64,000 bases of DNA. Source: Lates calcarifer. Lineage: Eukaryota > Chordata > Actinopteri > Centropomidae. Below are positions 39,179 to 51,800 of this stretch, piece after piece; position 1 is the first letter of the stretch; each line of letters begins with the position of its first letter. Location of the stretch: NCBI RefSeq assembly GCF_001640805.2, contig NC_066851.1, positions 8,936,712 to 9,000,711 of the forward strand, read 5' to 3'. The notes below the pieces were generated by a model. It worked only from the letters and a program-made list of their open reading frames with translations. It ran no database searches and was not told the origin of the DNA. The translations under genes were made by a program, and so were the position numbers.

Positions 39179-40055
39179 AAAAAGCAAAATGCTCAATAGC
39201 TGGCAAAAAGATATAAGAACATGCCTCACATGTACTCAAAAAATACACGTACAGAAAGTTACATCTTGTACATAGTTACAACCTGACAATCTTACAAATA
39301 AATCTACACGAATATTAAATCTCATGCACAACAGTAAAAGGAAGACAACCTGGATGGTGGAGGCATTTCCATATCATTTATTTGTTTTACATTTTCATTC
39401 AGAGCTAGCTTTTTCTTACTCTGTGGACAGGCAAAGATACACAGTCAGCTCCTGCTGACATTTAGCTCTCTACTCCCTCTCTCCTCTCACTCTGTCTCAG
39501 CAGCACGCGGAGAAGAACTGCGCGTCAAAGATTCAGTGTATGAATTATTAATGGTACGGATTAAACGTGCCAGGACTCACTGTGGAGCCTGTTTGTTTTA
39601 TTTGGACGTAATTATTTAATGGCACCTCGTTAAAAATGATAGTGAGGAGAGTGAGAGGAGAGTAAAGGAGAGGAGAGGGGAAGGCAAGGGAGGAAGGAGA
39701 AAGGAGAGGTAAGAAGAGGCTTTGTTTGGAAAAGTAATTGGTAGTGAAATAATTACAATGTGCTCCAAGCTTCACATGTTCATTGCAGAATAAGAGGGGA
39801 GGAGGGGTGAGGCCTTGTCTTACTCAACTATACTACTTATTCTCTCTCATCTGTTTTTCAGTTTCTTCTTTCTCAGCAAGAAGAAACAATTTCTTTCTTT
39901 CTCCTCTTTGTCCTTTCTTTCTCACACACACACACAAATAGACACACACTCATATGTCTTTGCATTAAGCTCATCTCTAGTGACAATTTACATGGCTATG
40001 TGGAAAGAGTAGTGGAGCATGGAGGGCACTGTTCCCTATTTATACCTTCATAGTG

Positions 40056-40090
<35 letters not shown>

Positions 40091-41049
40091 TACACACATA
40101 CACATACAGTACAAGCTGCTGTCACCACCACTCTGCCATCCAAACAAACAGAGTCTGACAGCATAGCTGGTGCCTGGCATGCATCCTTGCGCAGATGCAC
40201 ACGCACGCGTGCACACACACACACACACACACACAAAGACTAGCTTTAATCGTAGGGTCGACTATCATTATTTAAGGGTTCAGTAAACTCTTGACTAGCA
40301 TGCTTCATCCTGACTATCCATCCAACCATCTAAACCTGCACTACAGCAAAATCAGTCCCTACGGCAACAAGTGGCCATGACCCTCTTCATGAGGCTTTAG
40401 GCTCCTCCAGTCAGACACTTAAACACATACACAAACAGCACAATGGCAGTGTTCATATACACACTAGAACAGGAACAAGCACATACATTAGAGGGGCAGC
40501 ATTTTCCAACATATGGCTACTTGAGAATTTCCATTTTATTCAACTTTTTACCCCACAATGTTCATTGGACAGCTATACTTACTAGTTACTTATTCAGATA
40601 AAAATACATGATCAGCCTGATGTAGATTAAACTTCCAGCTCCCTGTAAAATATTAGACATTTTCTTCCACTTAAGCCTCTGTGTTAAATGCATGGTTAAT
40701 GATAATAATCCAATAATATAATGTAAATCATAATAAAGATGGGCACACTTTCCTGCGAGGACTTTACTTGAAATTGAGTATTTTTACATTTTGGTATTGG
40801 TACTTTTACTTAGGTAAAGGATTTGAGTACTTCTTTCATTACTGGTACATGCATGCAAACAGGCACCTAGCCAGTGTTTCTAGTGTTATCTCAGAGTTGC
40901 TTCAACATTCACACACTGACGTTTCCCCTTCCCCCCCGCCACATGGTGACAGAGTAACTAATCGAATATTCTCTCTTTGAAGCAGCGCCGCTGGATCTAT
41001 TCATGTGTGAGGCAGGGGTTCTGTGTGTGTGTTTGTGTATGTATGTGTT

Positions 41050-41053
<4 letters not shown>

Positions 41054-41099
<46 letters not shown>
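41054..41099. repeat. (TG)23 microsatellite
   Basis: Perfect TG array. A second array of the same length starts 108 nt after it, at 41207. Confidence 0.95.
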
Positions 41100-41102
<3 letters not shown>

Positions 41103-41201
41103 ATTTCAGCACATATCCTATGTGCCTTTGTGCTCTTACGTGTGCTTCCTAGTGTGCTTGAATGTGTTTATTTACACTTGTTTGTGCAATTACTTTTACA
41201 T

Positions 41202-41206
<5 letters not shown>

Positions 41207-41252
<46 letters not shown>
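41207..41252. repeat. (TG)23 microsatellite
   Basis: Perfect TG array followed by GCGCACAC and a further GT run to 41280. Confidence 0.95.
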
Positions 41253-41255
<3 letters not shown>

Positions 41256-42634
41256 ACACTCGTATGTGTGTGTGTGTGTAGGCGGCCGGGTGCATGGAAA
41301 TGTTGTTTATGCAGTTTTATGCAAAGCAATTATGTTGACTTAATTGGGTTTGTTTATGTGGAGAGTGTGCCACCCCCAGTCATGTATTACTGCTACCATG
41401 GACAGACACATCACAGACACACACATGCATACGCACTTATTGAAACAGCACTTTGTACTGAGTGATTGAATAATGTGAAGTGTTTCCTTTATTATAGGGA
41501 ATTTATATTCACTGTGAGTTTTAAGGACACTGTAGCAACAAAATTACTGTACTTCATAATGCATCATCCTGAGTGGATGATTTCTTTTAGCACATACTGC
41601 CTTCCTATGTCTATAGGAAGGCAAAGCATATACTGTAATTGTACAAATATGTACTGACATACATATACTGACAATCATCATTGAATTTGTACAGCTGAAT
41701 AACATCAACATTTCTTGCATGTTTTATCATGTTCCAGGTCACATACGTTAGAATTAAGCCCTGAATTATTCATCTTATCCACAGAAATATACAGTCAGTG
41801 CAGTTTAAAACAACAAACCAGTTTTGCCCTCATCTTTCCCTCTCCACATCATCTCAGGTCTGAATGCAAAGATAAAAGGTTAATTTGCCATCTCTCTCCT
41901 TCCTCTGGGCCAAATCAATCCACCGTACTCTCTGTCTGCCATTGTCCTAATCAGACCCTCAACTCACTATTGGATTTCAATGGAACAGGCACAGCCCAAA
42001 GACCCACACAACCACCTAATCAATGATCCTCAAATGGCTGTGATCCTCTATAGGGGATCGCTCTGGTTTTAATGCTTACACAAGGAAGTGGCACAAGGTC
42101 CAATGACTTGATATGTCCTCTGAAAGTGCATTTGTCGTTTAGCTGATAGTGAATGACAAACAACTTCATGTATAGTGATTGTGCTTCTGTAAATGTTAAA
42201 TTTGACATCAAACCCTCTAACCTGATCGCTTCACGCTCAAGAAACAAAACCAAGGTAGCCTTGGTCAAAATAAAACTTCAGCTTAATACTGTTTCCTCGT
42301 TGTTTTTCTTCTGTCAGTCAAATGACAGAAAACTTTTTGAACCAGGTAACTTTTGTGCCATTGAAAGAAATGCGGCAAGAAAAACAAAAGTGGCCTGTCA
42401 GGGTTTTATTGTTACAACAGTTCCTGCATTTTCCTTCAATTTTCAAGCAAGGCAGATAGAAGCAAATATAAATCCATTTTCTATTGATCACTTTCATGCA
42501 AATAAGGAGATTCAATTCATGCAAAACATTTTCTTTCAACGTGACAGCTTTTGTTACAAAGACAGGATCTAACTATTGAAACCTAAAATGTGTTGGAGCC
42601 ATGTGGATGTCTGAATCTTCATGTTGTTCTGCAG

Positions 42635-42719
42635 GTTCTGCCATGGCCCCACAGAGCTCTGGGAACGGACCAGATGGAGCCCACCCGCCAATCACCCGCT
42701 CACCTATGGCCCAGGAGAG

Positions 42720-42721
<2 letters not shown>
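42635..42721 (+). CDS. arid1b: arid1b coding exon, 87 nt, phase 1-1
   Basis: The acceptor is TTGTTCTGCAG (42634). The exon supplies the last two bases of a Gly codon, then 28 codons starting SAMAPQSSGN and ending ITRSPMAQER, then the first base of the next Gly codon. This parallels the ARID1B segment between the GPISPAS block and the ERGFM block: Pro/Gln/Ser-rich, with the SPM-QERG ending conserved. The exon is symmetric (29 codons in total), so skipping it would keep the frame. Its donor GTGTGT (42722) is the first unit of a 29-nt GT repeat and not a consensus GTRAGT, which suggests weak or regulated splicing. Product: part of the intrinsically disordered N-terminus of the BAF250b subunit. 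Confidence 0.9.

Positions 42722-42750
<29 letters not shown>
42722..42750. repeat. (GT)n microsatellite forming the 5' splice site
   Basis: GT array of 29 nt beginning immediately at the exon-intron junction after 42721. Every second base offers another GT dinucleotide as an alternative donor. Confidence 0.95.
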
Positions 42751-45692
42751 CATTAGCTACTGTCTGGCATTTGATGTTTGGCTTGTCTGGCAGGAGAGTG
42801 GTTAAGGTTGTAAGAGTGGAATGCTTGTGTGTGTTTATGGCATGATCTTTATTTTAGTGAAACTTAGTAGCTGGTTTAGAAGACCCAATGCTTACAGTGT
42901 AGCCTCTGTTTGTGCGCAGCATAAATATTTTCCATGAGAAATCCCGATTGTACAACACACTCAGATTAAAAGAGGCTGTATATTTACAAAGTCAAACTGG
43001 AAACACTTTGTTTCTTTACATTCCATAGCAGTGAGGGGTGCACAAAGATCAGAGACATTAACAAAGGGAAAACAGAAATGGTATGTTAACAAAGCTTAGT
43101 GAACAACACCAGCAGTGGTTATGATGAAGGATTTTCTGGTGGACTTGAAGCTTGAGATGTGTAGCACAGACAGTTTGACTAGACTGGCTTAATGCAACAT
43201 TTTCTGTTGTCTATAAGAACCTTCTGTTCCAAAATGGCTCCTTCAGCAAATATTTCAACCACTTTATACCCTTGATAGTGCTCTTGCATTCACAGTACCA
43301 CTGTGTGTTTAAAACGTTTTAAAATACATACAGGATGATAGCTGTCGTAGTTTAGGATGAGCAGGTGCACACCCACACAAACACACACATACACAAGGCC
43401 AACTTAGGTCATGGGAAAACCATGGTTTGGTAAAAATGTTATAGTAAACATTCAGTCAACTTATCCTGGACTATGTTCAAGTCAGAATGTGTGTTATTTT
43501 GATAGCACCACTTCAGTTTTGCCCACAGCTTGTTGTGAAAGGCTTGTAACATGAATGCTAACCCACAAGCCACATGCGCCGGCCAAACGGGAAATTGTTT
43601 TCAGCAATTATTGCCACTTCTCGACTATCACTAAAAACGGCAGAATTGAAAAAAAAAAAAAAATCAGCAGCATCCACATAACACTGCAAAAAACTGAAAG
43701 ACTAGGATGTAACCTTAATGGAATGACTGTGATGCTCCCTCTCTATCACCCACCAAAGAGCAGTTAAGTCAGAGAGAGACACAGGGAGTGGATGGATGAA
43801 GACAAAGAGAGAAAGAGCGAGGCACTGTAAAAGGTTATTTCCCAACATGATGAAATCAAGTCAGAGATTTAATGCTGCTCTCTAATGCCTGTAAACCTCG
43901 AGCCCTCCCCAGCCCAGTCCAGGAAAACGCAGCGCTGGTTAACAGGGCAGGCTGTTGTTTTCGCTGTTTTCGTAGCTAGGATTAAACCCTACCCCCCACC
44001 CCTTCCCCAAACACACACGTCCCACTTTGCTCAAGTGCCTGCCTCCCTAAGAGCCTCTCTCCACTCTTCATTTCCATAAATCCGCTGAATGTCCCTTTTT
44101 TCCCCCCACTTTCTCTCGTGTGCTTCACCGACTGCCTGTTGTTGTTGTCCGGCTGAGAGCTTCATTCGCTTTGCTAGAAAGAAAGAGAGGTTTATGTGTG
44201 TGTGTGTGTTTATGTGTGTGTGGAGAGGGAGAGGGAACGAAGCAGAGAGAGAGAAATCCTTGAATGTGTTATTTGCTTTTAGCACTGTCTGCACAATGTT
44301 CCTCTCCCCATCCATTTTCCAGGCAATTTAAAGTGCGGTATTACACACTGTATTTTTTTTCTCCTCCTCTCCCAGAATCCCCTTACCCTAATGGAAGCAA
44401 AACATTACAATAATGTCCTCGCTCCTTAAACCCAGCACTCGCAGGCTAAGCACTTTCAGGCCCCAATCGCTCTTTCCCTCCATTGCACTGTCTTTCCCTC
44501 CTACACACACTTTCTCTTTCTGCCTCTCTTTCTGTCTTGGCCTCTGCCCCCCCCCAGCCGCCACCCCCACCACTACACACACACACACACACACATAGAT
44601 CTTTTATTGCTCTCCTTCTCTGTTATCTACACCCCACACACTCAGAGGCACAAATATGTACATGCATGTATGTGCACACAAGCATATGGCAAATACACAC
44701 TTAGCATTTTTAAACTTTTATCTCCTGCCTCTCTTAGCAGAAACAAGGAATTATACAAGTGTCAACTTGCACTTTCCAACCCTGTCGTTTCCCTAAACCC
44801 CAAACTCACTAAAGAGTCAGTCTATGCGCACTCAGTCAACAAAGCAGATAGCTATCAAAGTTTACAGTCAAGCAGACCCAATCCATTTACACCTAATCTA
44901 CAATCCCACCAACACACACACACACAATTCCACACCCACACTCTTTCTCTTGTTCCCTCAATGGCCGTCCAGCGACCTTTCCCCATTCGTGGTGGATTGG
45001 GAGACCTTTCTGTGGGTTTTAAAAATGAACGTGGCGGCTTGAAAGAGCGAAGCCCAAGCGAGGATCGCTCCAAATGTCAATTTGAATGGTAGAGGCGAGT
45101 TTGGGCCTGAGAGGCTTTGACACATCTATTGACAGAACAGCTTAGAATAACATAGTAGCCATGGTCAAATCACTGGCTTATTCTGTGGAGAGCAGAGCAC
45201 AGAATTTTCTTTTTCTTTTTTTTTTTTTCCTAAAACATACTAATTCTTTCATATACACACATAGACTCAGGTTTTGCAGCAGCATACCTCTTTCAGGCTA
45301 GGTATACACTTGACCTGTTATTTTGCCAGTGATAAAGCTCACTGCATCTCCTCTCTCTGTGTTTATTTGTGCTCAGGGTTCATGTTACATGTCAGCCTGT
45401 CCTTTTTGTGCATTTGTCTGATACCTGGTCCATGCTGTGTTACGCTATGTTACTCACTGTTGTGTATCTATGAGTAACAGGAGCCAGTGCCAAGATAAAA
45501 GATTAGAGCTTTCAAAAGGAAGGGTCTCTTTACACGAGGAAATTGAATAGATATCCTGATTTGTTGAGCCAGAGAATGATCACATCTACCCACACTCGAG
45601 TCAACATTTGATTTCACTGAGCCAGTACATTCACTACTGAAGAACTCTCTGGGTTTTTAGGTGTTTTTTAAGCATTTATTTGTGTCTTTCAG
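42722..45692 (+). other. arid1b: arid1b intron, 3.0 kb
   Basis: No coding sequence recognised. It holds the splice-site GT repeat, an A16 run near 43650, a (CA)n array at 44575-44595 and otherwise complex sequence. Confidence 0.85.
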
Positions 45693-45872
45693 GGTTCATG
45701 TCCAACATGCAGAGGAACCAGGCTGGCTCTCAGTTTGCTTCTCCTCAGTCCGGACCTTCTATGTCCCCGCACGCTTCACCTGGGGGCCCGCTGTACCCTG
45801 GGATGGGTCCCTACTCACAGGGTGGCCCCACAGGCCCTTATGGACCTCAAGGATCTCAATATGGACACCAAG
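45693..45872 (+). CDS. arid1b: arid1b coding exon, 180 nt, phase 1-1
   Basis: The acceptor is a T-rich run ending CTTTCAG (45692). After completing Gly, 59 codons read FMSNMQRNQAGSQFASP..., then SGPSMSPHASPGG, a Gly/Pro/Tyr/Gln-rich run, and GPYGPQGSQYGHQ, ending with the first base of Gly. The order QRN...Q, GPSMSPH-SPGG, YGPQ...QYG matches vertebrate ARID1B closely and differs in detail from ARID1A. The exon is symmetric (60 codons). The donor G|GTTGGA is weak, since only GT and the +5 G fit. The tyrosine-, glycine- and glutamine-rich composition is typical of the prion-like disordered region of BAF250 proteins. Confidence 0.93.
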
Positions 45873-48800
45873 GTTGGAGCCAGTGTGCCACACACATTAA
45901 AACTTAAAGGAATAGAGGTTTCTGAAAGATTGGCCCTTTGATTAACCATGAACTCAAAAAGCACATACATCAAGGTCACCTGTTCGTAGTCTAGTGCTCC
46001 AGGCCCAGGCAAACAAAAGGTGGCACAGCAAAATTTATCTACAAGTCTTTGCATAAAATTATAGATAATATACAGACTCAGTGATGTAGGGACTATTCTA
46101 CTAAACTAATGTACTGGCAAGCTAACTGCCAACACACTAGCAAGACAGCAACATGTTAGTGCTAGTCAGTTACATTAGGTCTCTTAGCTAAAATTTTTCC
46201 TGGGGATTATACATTATTTCATTCAATTCAAAGTTTTATTAAAGACACAACATGTTTGCGGTTTATTCACAAGAAGTACATATATTTATACCTTTTACTT
46301 CTGCCTCATAACTGTCTTCAAACTATACCTTCTTTGCGGAGCAGTTTTTACTGGATGGTTCAGCACTGCTAATAAGCTACAATAGTTTCCATCATTTTGG
46401 ACTCCATGGTTGACTCAAAGGTCAGCTCTGTCAAGATGCCTTTTTATTGTTCTAAGTCTGAACTAAAATATTTTTAGATAATGCTTCCTTTATGTTTACT
46501 GAAATGTGAGAGCAACTGGGCCAATAATGAACGAAGACACAAAGGCTGATCTAAGAGTCTAGCTTTGTAATTTGACCAAAAAGTTGTCCACCTACAAATT
46601 TCCTTTAAAAAGGAATGTGTTATTATCTTGGAGCACCAATGATAATAATGAACTGAGTTCTTGGATCATCAAACATAAAACAACTCATGTCACTCTTTAA
46701 ATAGAGGATATAACTTTAAAGCCACGGTTTAAGTAAGACCATTCAAAACTAAAAGTAAGAGAATTTGATTTTTCACAAGCTATGGCTCCTTTCAAGCTCT
46801 CAGATGAATTATTAATTATGAAAACCCTTAACATGCCCCATGTTGACTTCCTGTGTTGACTTTTACCTGACATCACATTTGTGGAGCAGCTTCTGCTTTC
46901 TGAGTAACATTATTGGAATGATGAATACCTTGTGTATCATTCATTCAGAGGGGTTATAGAGAAGTTTGGCCTCAGATGGGAAAGCCACATTTGTCTTTTC
47001 TGATGAATGTTGGCCCCCACTCTGCTGTCACACTGGGCCTTGACATCAGTGTCATTGGTTTCAAAGAGAGTTTGCTAATGAGGAATACAAAAAGACTTAT
47101 TTTGAAAGACATATCCATCTTCTGTGTCTGTTTCTAACTCGGTATCTGTCTCTTTCTACAACTCATACACTCACACACAGATACAGTCTTCTCTGGGCCT
47201 GTGTGGCGGGCCTCACTGCAGGCACTAAAAACCAGGCTTTCTGAGGGTTTGACTTTCAGAATATTCATGAGACACTTGAACCCTGGACAGACCTCTTGAC
47301 TCTCCTCATGATAAGATTATGAGGTAGCTCCAGACTGACAAGGCAGGCTGACACGTTGTGAGATTTATCCACTGAATGATGATCGGGTTCAGCATTTTAA
47401 TATTAGTCTTTCAGAAAATGGGCCATTGTTTTTAAGGTTTTATCAAAGACAATAATGTTTTTCCATAGTTCATTATTCATCTCTCCCTGATCAGACTTAG
47501 CATAATTGTGGATAATTGCTAAACTTCCTTTAAATAAACGTTTAATAAATTAAAGATACTCAGTGTAGTGTTTGCAGACAGATATTGTGCCCAGATAAGG
47601 GCAGTCTCACACTTCCCATAATCCTACTTCCAGTCCCAAAAATAGGGAGTTCAGAAACTGTTATGGCACCTTACATATTTGTGACTGTGACTGTCATGTC
47701 TAGAAAGCACACAGTCTCTATTTCTAATGAGACATTTACTGGATTTGCAACATGCAAACATAGTTTTCAAACATTAGTTATTTTGCAGAGACACTTTGAA
47801 AAACAAAACTATCGCAAGAGTTTAAAAGTATATTCACTTTTTAATATCTGCAGTGAACTAACTAAAGAATATATCCAGTTAGCCTACTAGATTTTAAGCC
47901 CAGCTAACCTCTCTGCTAATTCAAGCTGTCACTGCAGTTGCTCCAGGTATTTCTAACTAGTTTGAAAACTATTAGGTTAAAGTCCTCAGTGTGATAAATG
48001 TGAGAACAACATATCTATATTTATCTGTTCTTTAATAATCATCCTGATAATGCTTTCCAGACAGTAGTCTTTCCTTCAGTTTACCACAGTATGTAGGCCT
48101 GCTTGATGAACCATTTGGTAAATCAGTCACATCAACCGTCAAAAAAACAAGTCACAGATTTCAGGAATTTTGGAGGAAAAAAAAAGTTTGGATCGCTCTC
48201 TATAATTAAGTATTCTTCGCTTGCTTGTTTTCTCCAACGTACAACTCCAGGCCATCCAACAAACGTTGACATCTGCTGTTGTACTTCGTTTTCTGCCTTT
48301 GGCAACACACCAGACGAAACATTATGGTATTTTTTGGTAAATGTGTGTTTTAATGTGTCACCTTGATAAATGCACCCATCCGTGCGTGCGTTTTCCCAAA
48401 ACTGCGGCCTCTCCCTCGCATTTGTTAATGTTGATTAATAGCCCTAATGCATTTGGTATTTGGTCTCCCTTCTCCACCCACTCTTATCTCTTAATGTGAC
48501 TTTGGCTGGGCTGACAGCCCAGTAAGCAGAGAGGAAAAAGAGAAATAAAGTAAGCAGAGAGCGACAGCGAGGCGGACTAGCCTGGAAGAGGCTCTGGAGG
48601 CAGATGAGCGTGAAATCTCACTCGGATGACAGGAGATATGTTCCCATCAGAAACAGAGAGAACGGCTCAGGCCCGCTGTCTCCTCATCACACGCATATGC
48701 AGTATATATACGTATGTAGACTCTCATTCAAATTTAATACACTTGCAACTGACCTGTATCTGTCCTGCATTAGCACTCTTGAATACATTCAGACAACAGC

Positions 48801-51800
48801 ACAGGGTATATCTAAGAACTGCATTTGTATTTGCACATAGTATTGCCAAGAGCATGGCACACAAACATGAATTCTCCTTTGCCTCCTTCATCTGCCATAT
48901 TACTCACCTACCTACATACACACACTCCTCAATGACAACACACTCACTCTGATGCCTTATGTTAACCTTCACCTTTAATTCCAATCCTTAACCTTCAACC
49001 TAATCTAATCCTGTTTAAACACATATCAGATATTTAGATGAAAAGAGTCCTGCATTAAAATAGCACAATGGACTGCATTGGTAGAAAAAAGAACTTAAAA
49101 TAAAATCCAGGAAGTCCAGTTTTAGTAATACTGGGTATACTGGGTAAAATGTAGAACTAATATTCTACCAGGAAATGTGTGTTCACACGATTTACATTTC
49201 ATTTTGCTTTTAGCAAAAATGTTCAACCTGGCTCAACTTTTGTTGACCACTTGTTTTCAAGCCAGAGCCGTCTGATTGGAGCCCCCTACTGTGTCACTGA
49301 AGTGGTCTCACTGAAATAAAAAAAGACTGTTTTATGGCCCTTTTAAACTGGCAAAAAGTCTTAATTGTAGAGTGTTTGCTTTGTGTTTCCATCATTTTCA
49401 GAAAATTTTAATACACAACCGAATGCTTCTCAGTCAGAAATATGAAAACATTATTCCCAACACCGCACAGTACCACAGTACAGGAAACCACTCATATGGA
49501 CTGCAGGTCAGAGCCGGGGCCCCGGTTCTTAGAGGTCCCATCAGAGGACTGTGTAGGCTGAACAGGGCAGACAGCTGCTGGTCATTGTTCTTAATGACAG
49601 CTCCATCTGCTTCCCTTCCCTCTTCATAGCGCACTAACAAATTAGCCGGCCATTAGCCAACACAGAAACTCACTCCAAGTTCCTGAACTCTGTTCTCTGT
49701 TTTTCTTGGCTTGTCTGTGGGAGAACCCAACTCATGGGCCACACAGACTAAGAGTTTGTTGCTCACCAAAGAACAAAAAAAAAATAGTGTTGTGTAACTT
49801 GAAAGACTGCAGCATTGCTCTTTTATCAGGGGCAAACGACTGTAGTGCAGCTTGTGTAATCGACTACATAAGCTCCATTCAGCTTGCAGTTATGGTGATA
49901 CATGAGACTGCAGGAGTATAGGCCCCTTCTACAAACAATACTGAAATATTTAGTGGTTAATTCCAAAGAATTTGGATTAGATAGGTCTGCTTCCTAGGAC
50001 TGTAACCAGAGGTTTTCTTTCGGGCTGATGTACAGTCAAACCCTGCCAAAGCTTTTGCCTTCTCTGTTTTCTTACTGTTTGAATGAGAGTTCTTACAGCG
50101 AGAGGACTGCCCGGTGTTTCCAACAATTTTTAAGGCTGCTAAATGTTTGTGGCTGTCCTTTGAAAGCCCTCTTTATCCAAACCTAGACTGATCTCGTACA
50201 GTGTGTTGACATCAGGCTCTCCTCAGGACTCAAATGACTCCAACAGCTGTTTTCAAGACGTGCACTCGGACATGGTACGGAGCCAGCATGTTGAGAACAG
50301 TGGACACACAGACAGATGGGGGAGAAGGATATCATGCCATTACAGGAAAGAGATTTGGAGTCTGTCTCGCCTCTGCTCTCTCTCCCACCCATTGCATAGT
50401 TAACCCCCCCCAATCCCCTTGACCCAGAGGGGTTAAGCACTTGTAATGACCATGCTTCAGACAGCACTGTTAAGTCTTGGTGCCTTGCTGCAGCCGATAT
50501 GTAATGCGGCCAGGAAAAAAAAAACATGAGTCAAGCCAGCGTCTGGGGGAAGCAGTGGAGGTTGGGTTTTTTTTTTTTGTTTTGTTTTGTTTTTGTTTGT
50601 TTTTTTTAAGGAAATTGACAGTGTGTGGAGCTCAGAAGGCCCAAGGCACACCCCAGCCCTGCTTAGGTTCAGACACTTTGCCAGGGAAGGTGCTGAGGTG
50701 GCTGAGAGAGGATGTGGGGGCCTCAGGCAAAAGAAGACGCTGCAAAAAAACTATCCATCCTAGCAAGTCATGCATGTACAGTATACCTCAGCCTAATACT
50801 GAGTCTTAAAACCCTTAGAAAGCAGATGAATAAATTTTTATGTAAAGATCTGTGTTGACTTTTCAAGATATTTCAGCTGTTAAAAACGGATACAGCTGCA
50901 TTAGAAATAGATTCAATTATATTTTAAGTAAAAGACTAAGATGGAGTAAAATTGAGTTTCACTGTGTATTTTCCTTGTCACACTACACTTCTCTCTTAGC
51001 CACTCTCACAACCAAACCCATCTCCCCCCAATCTCGACCGCATCTTCAAAAAAAGCAAAAATGCTGTTATACATTTATTTTATTTGTGTTCGGCCGCACA
51101 TGGACATGGACAGCCTGCCCGCACTCCTGTCCTTGGTAGCTCAAGCATGCAGCCATGTAATCTGCATTCCACTCCTTATTGATGGAGTTCACAGATCCTG
51201 AGGGTGCATTGGAGCACCCTCATACCTTACTCTACCGTAGCCGGGAGAATGACTGCCTCGGCTGTTAGTATTGGATGGTCCAGTCTGCTGAGGAAGCAGT
51301 AGACAGTAATCTGCTTGGTCACACTCGAGCTGTCCCGCGGGAATGCGGGGATTAAACCCGGCGCAGGATATAGCGTCCGCCGAATGCGTGACCATGCTGG
51401 GAATTTCCATGTAATTGTGAACGAAGCACCATGAGCTCTCCTTCTCCTTCTCCTCCCTTCCATTGCGCTATAAATACCACCAAGACTCCCCAAAGGCACC
51501 AAGTGCCTGAGAAGCAGGCAGGAAACCAAGACTGAGCCACAAGGACACAAGACAGGACAAATAAGAAATGACATCCTCTTTGTCCCCTTTTCCTCTTATC
51601 TCTTCTTGATTGGTTTCTAGATTAGTTTGAGTAGCATGTGAGCAGTAGCAGTAGATGACACACTTCTGTCCATACTGTATATGTCAAAGCCAACATAGCT
51701 ATATGTAGCTAATAGAGCATATTTATTTCTCGTGGCCTGCATGGAGGAGGTATTTCTTAGCAGCTACGCTGTGTTTTTTAAAAGCAGAGTTTGCACAATA

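Larger units (their letters stand above)
30350..42634 (+). other. arid1b: arid1b intron, 12.3 kb
   Basis: Non-coding between two recognised exons. It contains a perfect 20-bp inverted repeat (30653/30734), a short Tc1/mariner element (33159-33635), a possible Tc1 trace (35235-35340), CT tracts (34197-34265), pyrimidine-rich tracts (35880-36030, 36800-37090), a 132-bp duplicated block (37927 and 39047) and many dinucleotide arrays (33847, 37906, 38100, 40057, 40212, 41054, 41207). No additional exon was recognised. Confidence 0.85.

Noticed and set aside
40977..41465. 162-codon open frame rich in Cys and Val
   Set aside because: Produced by two (TG)23 arrays; no similarity or conserved motif.
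50562..50607. T-rich run with TTTTG units, read as a possible antisense poly(A) tail of a retroposon
   Set aside because: No recognisable SINE or LINE body next to it and no target-site duplication seen.
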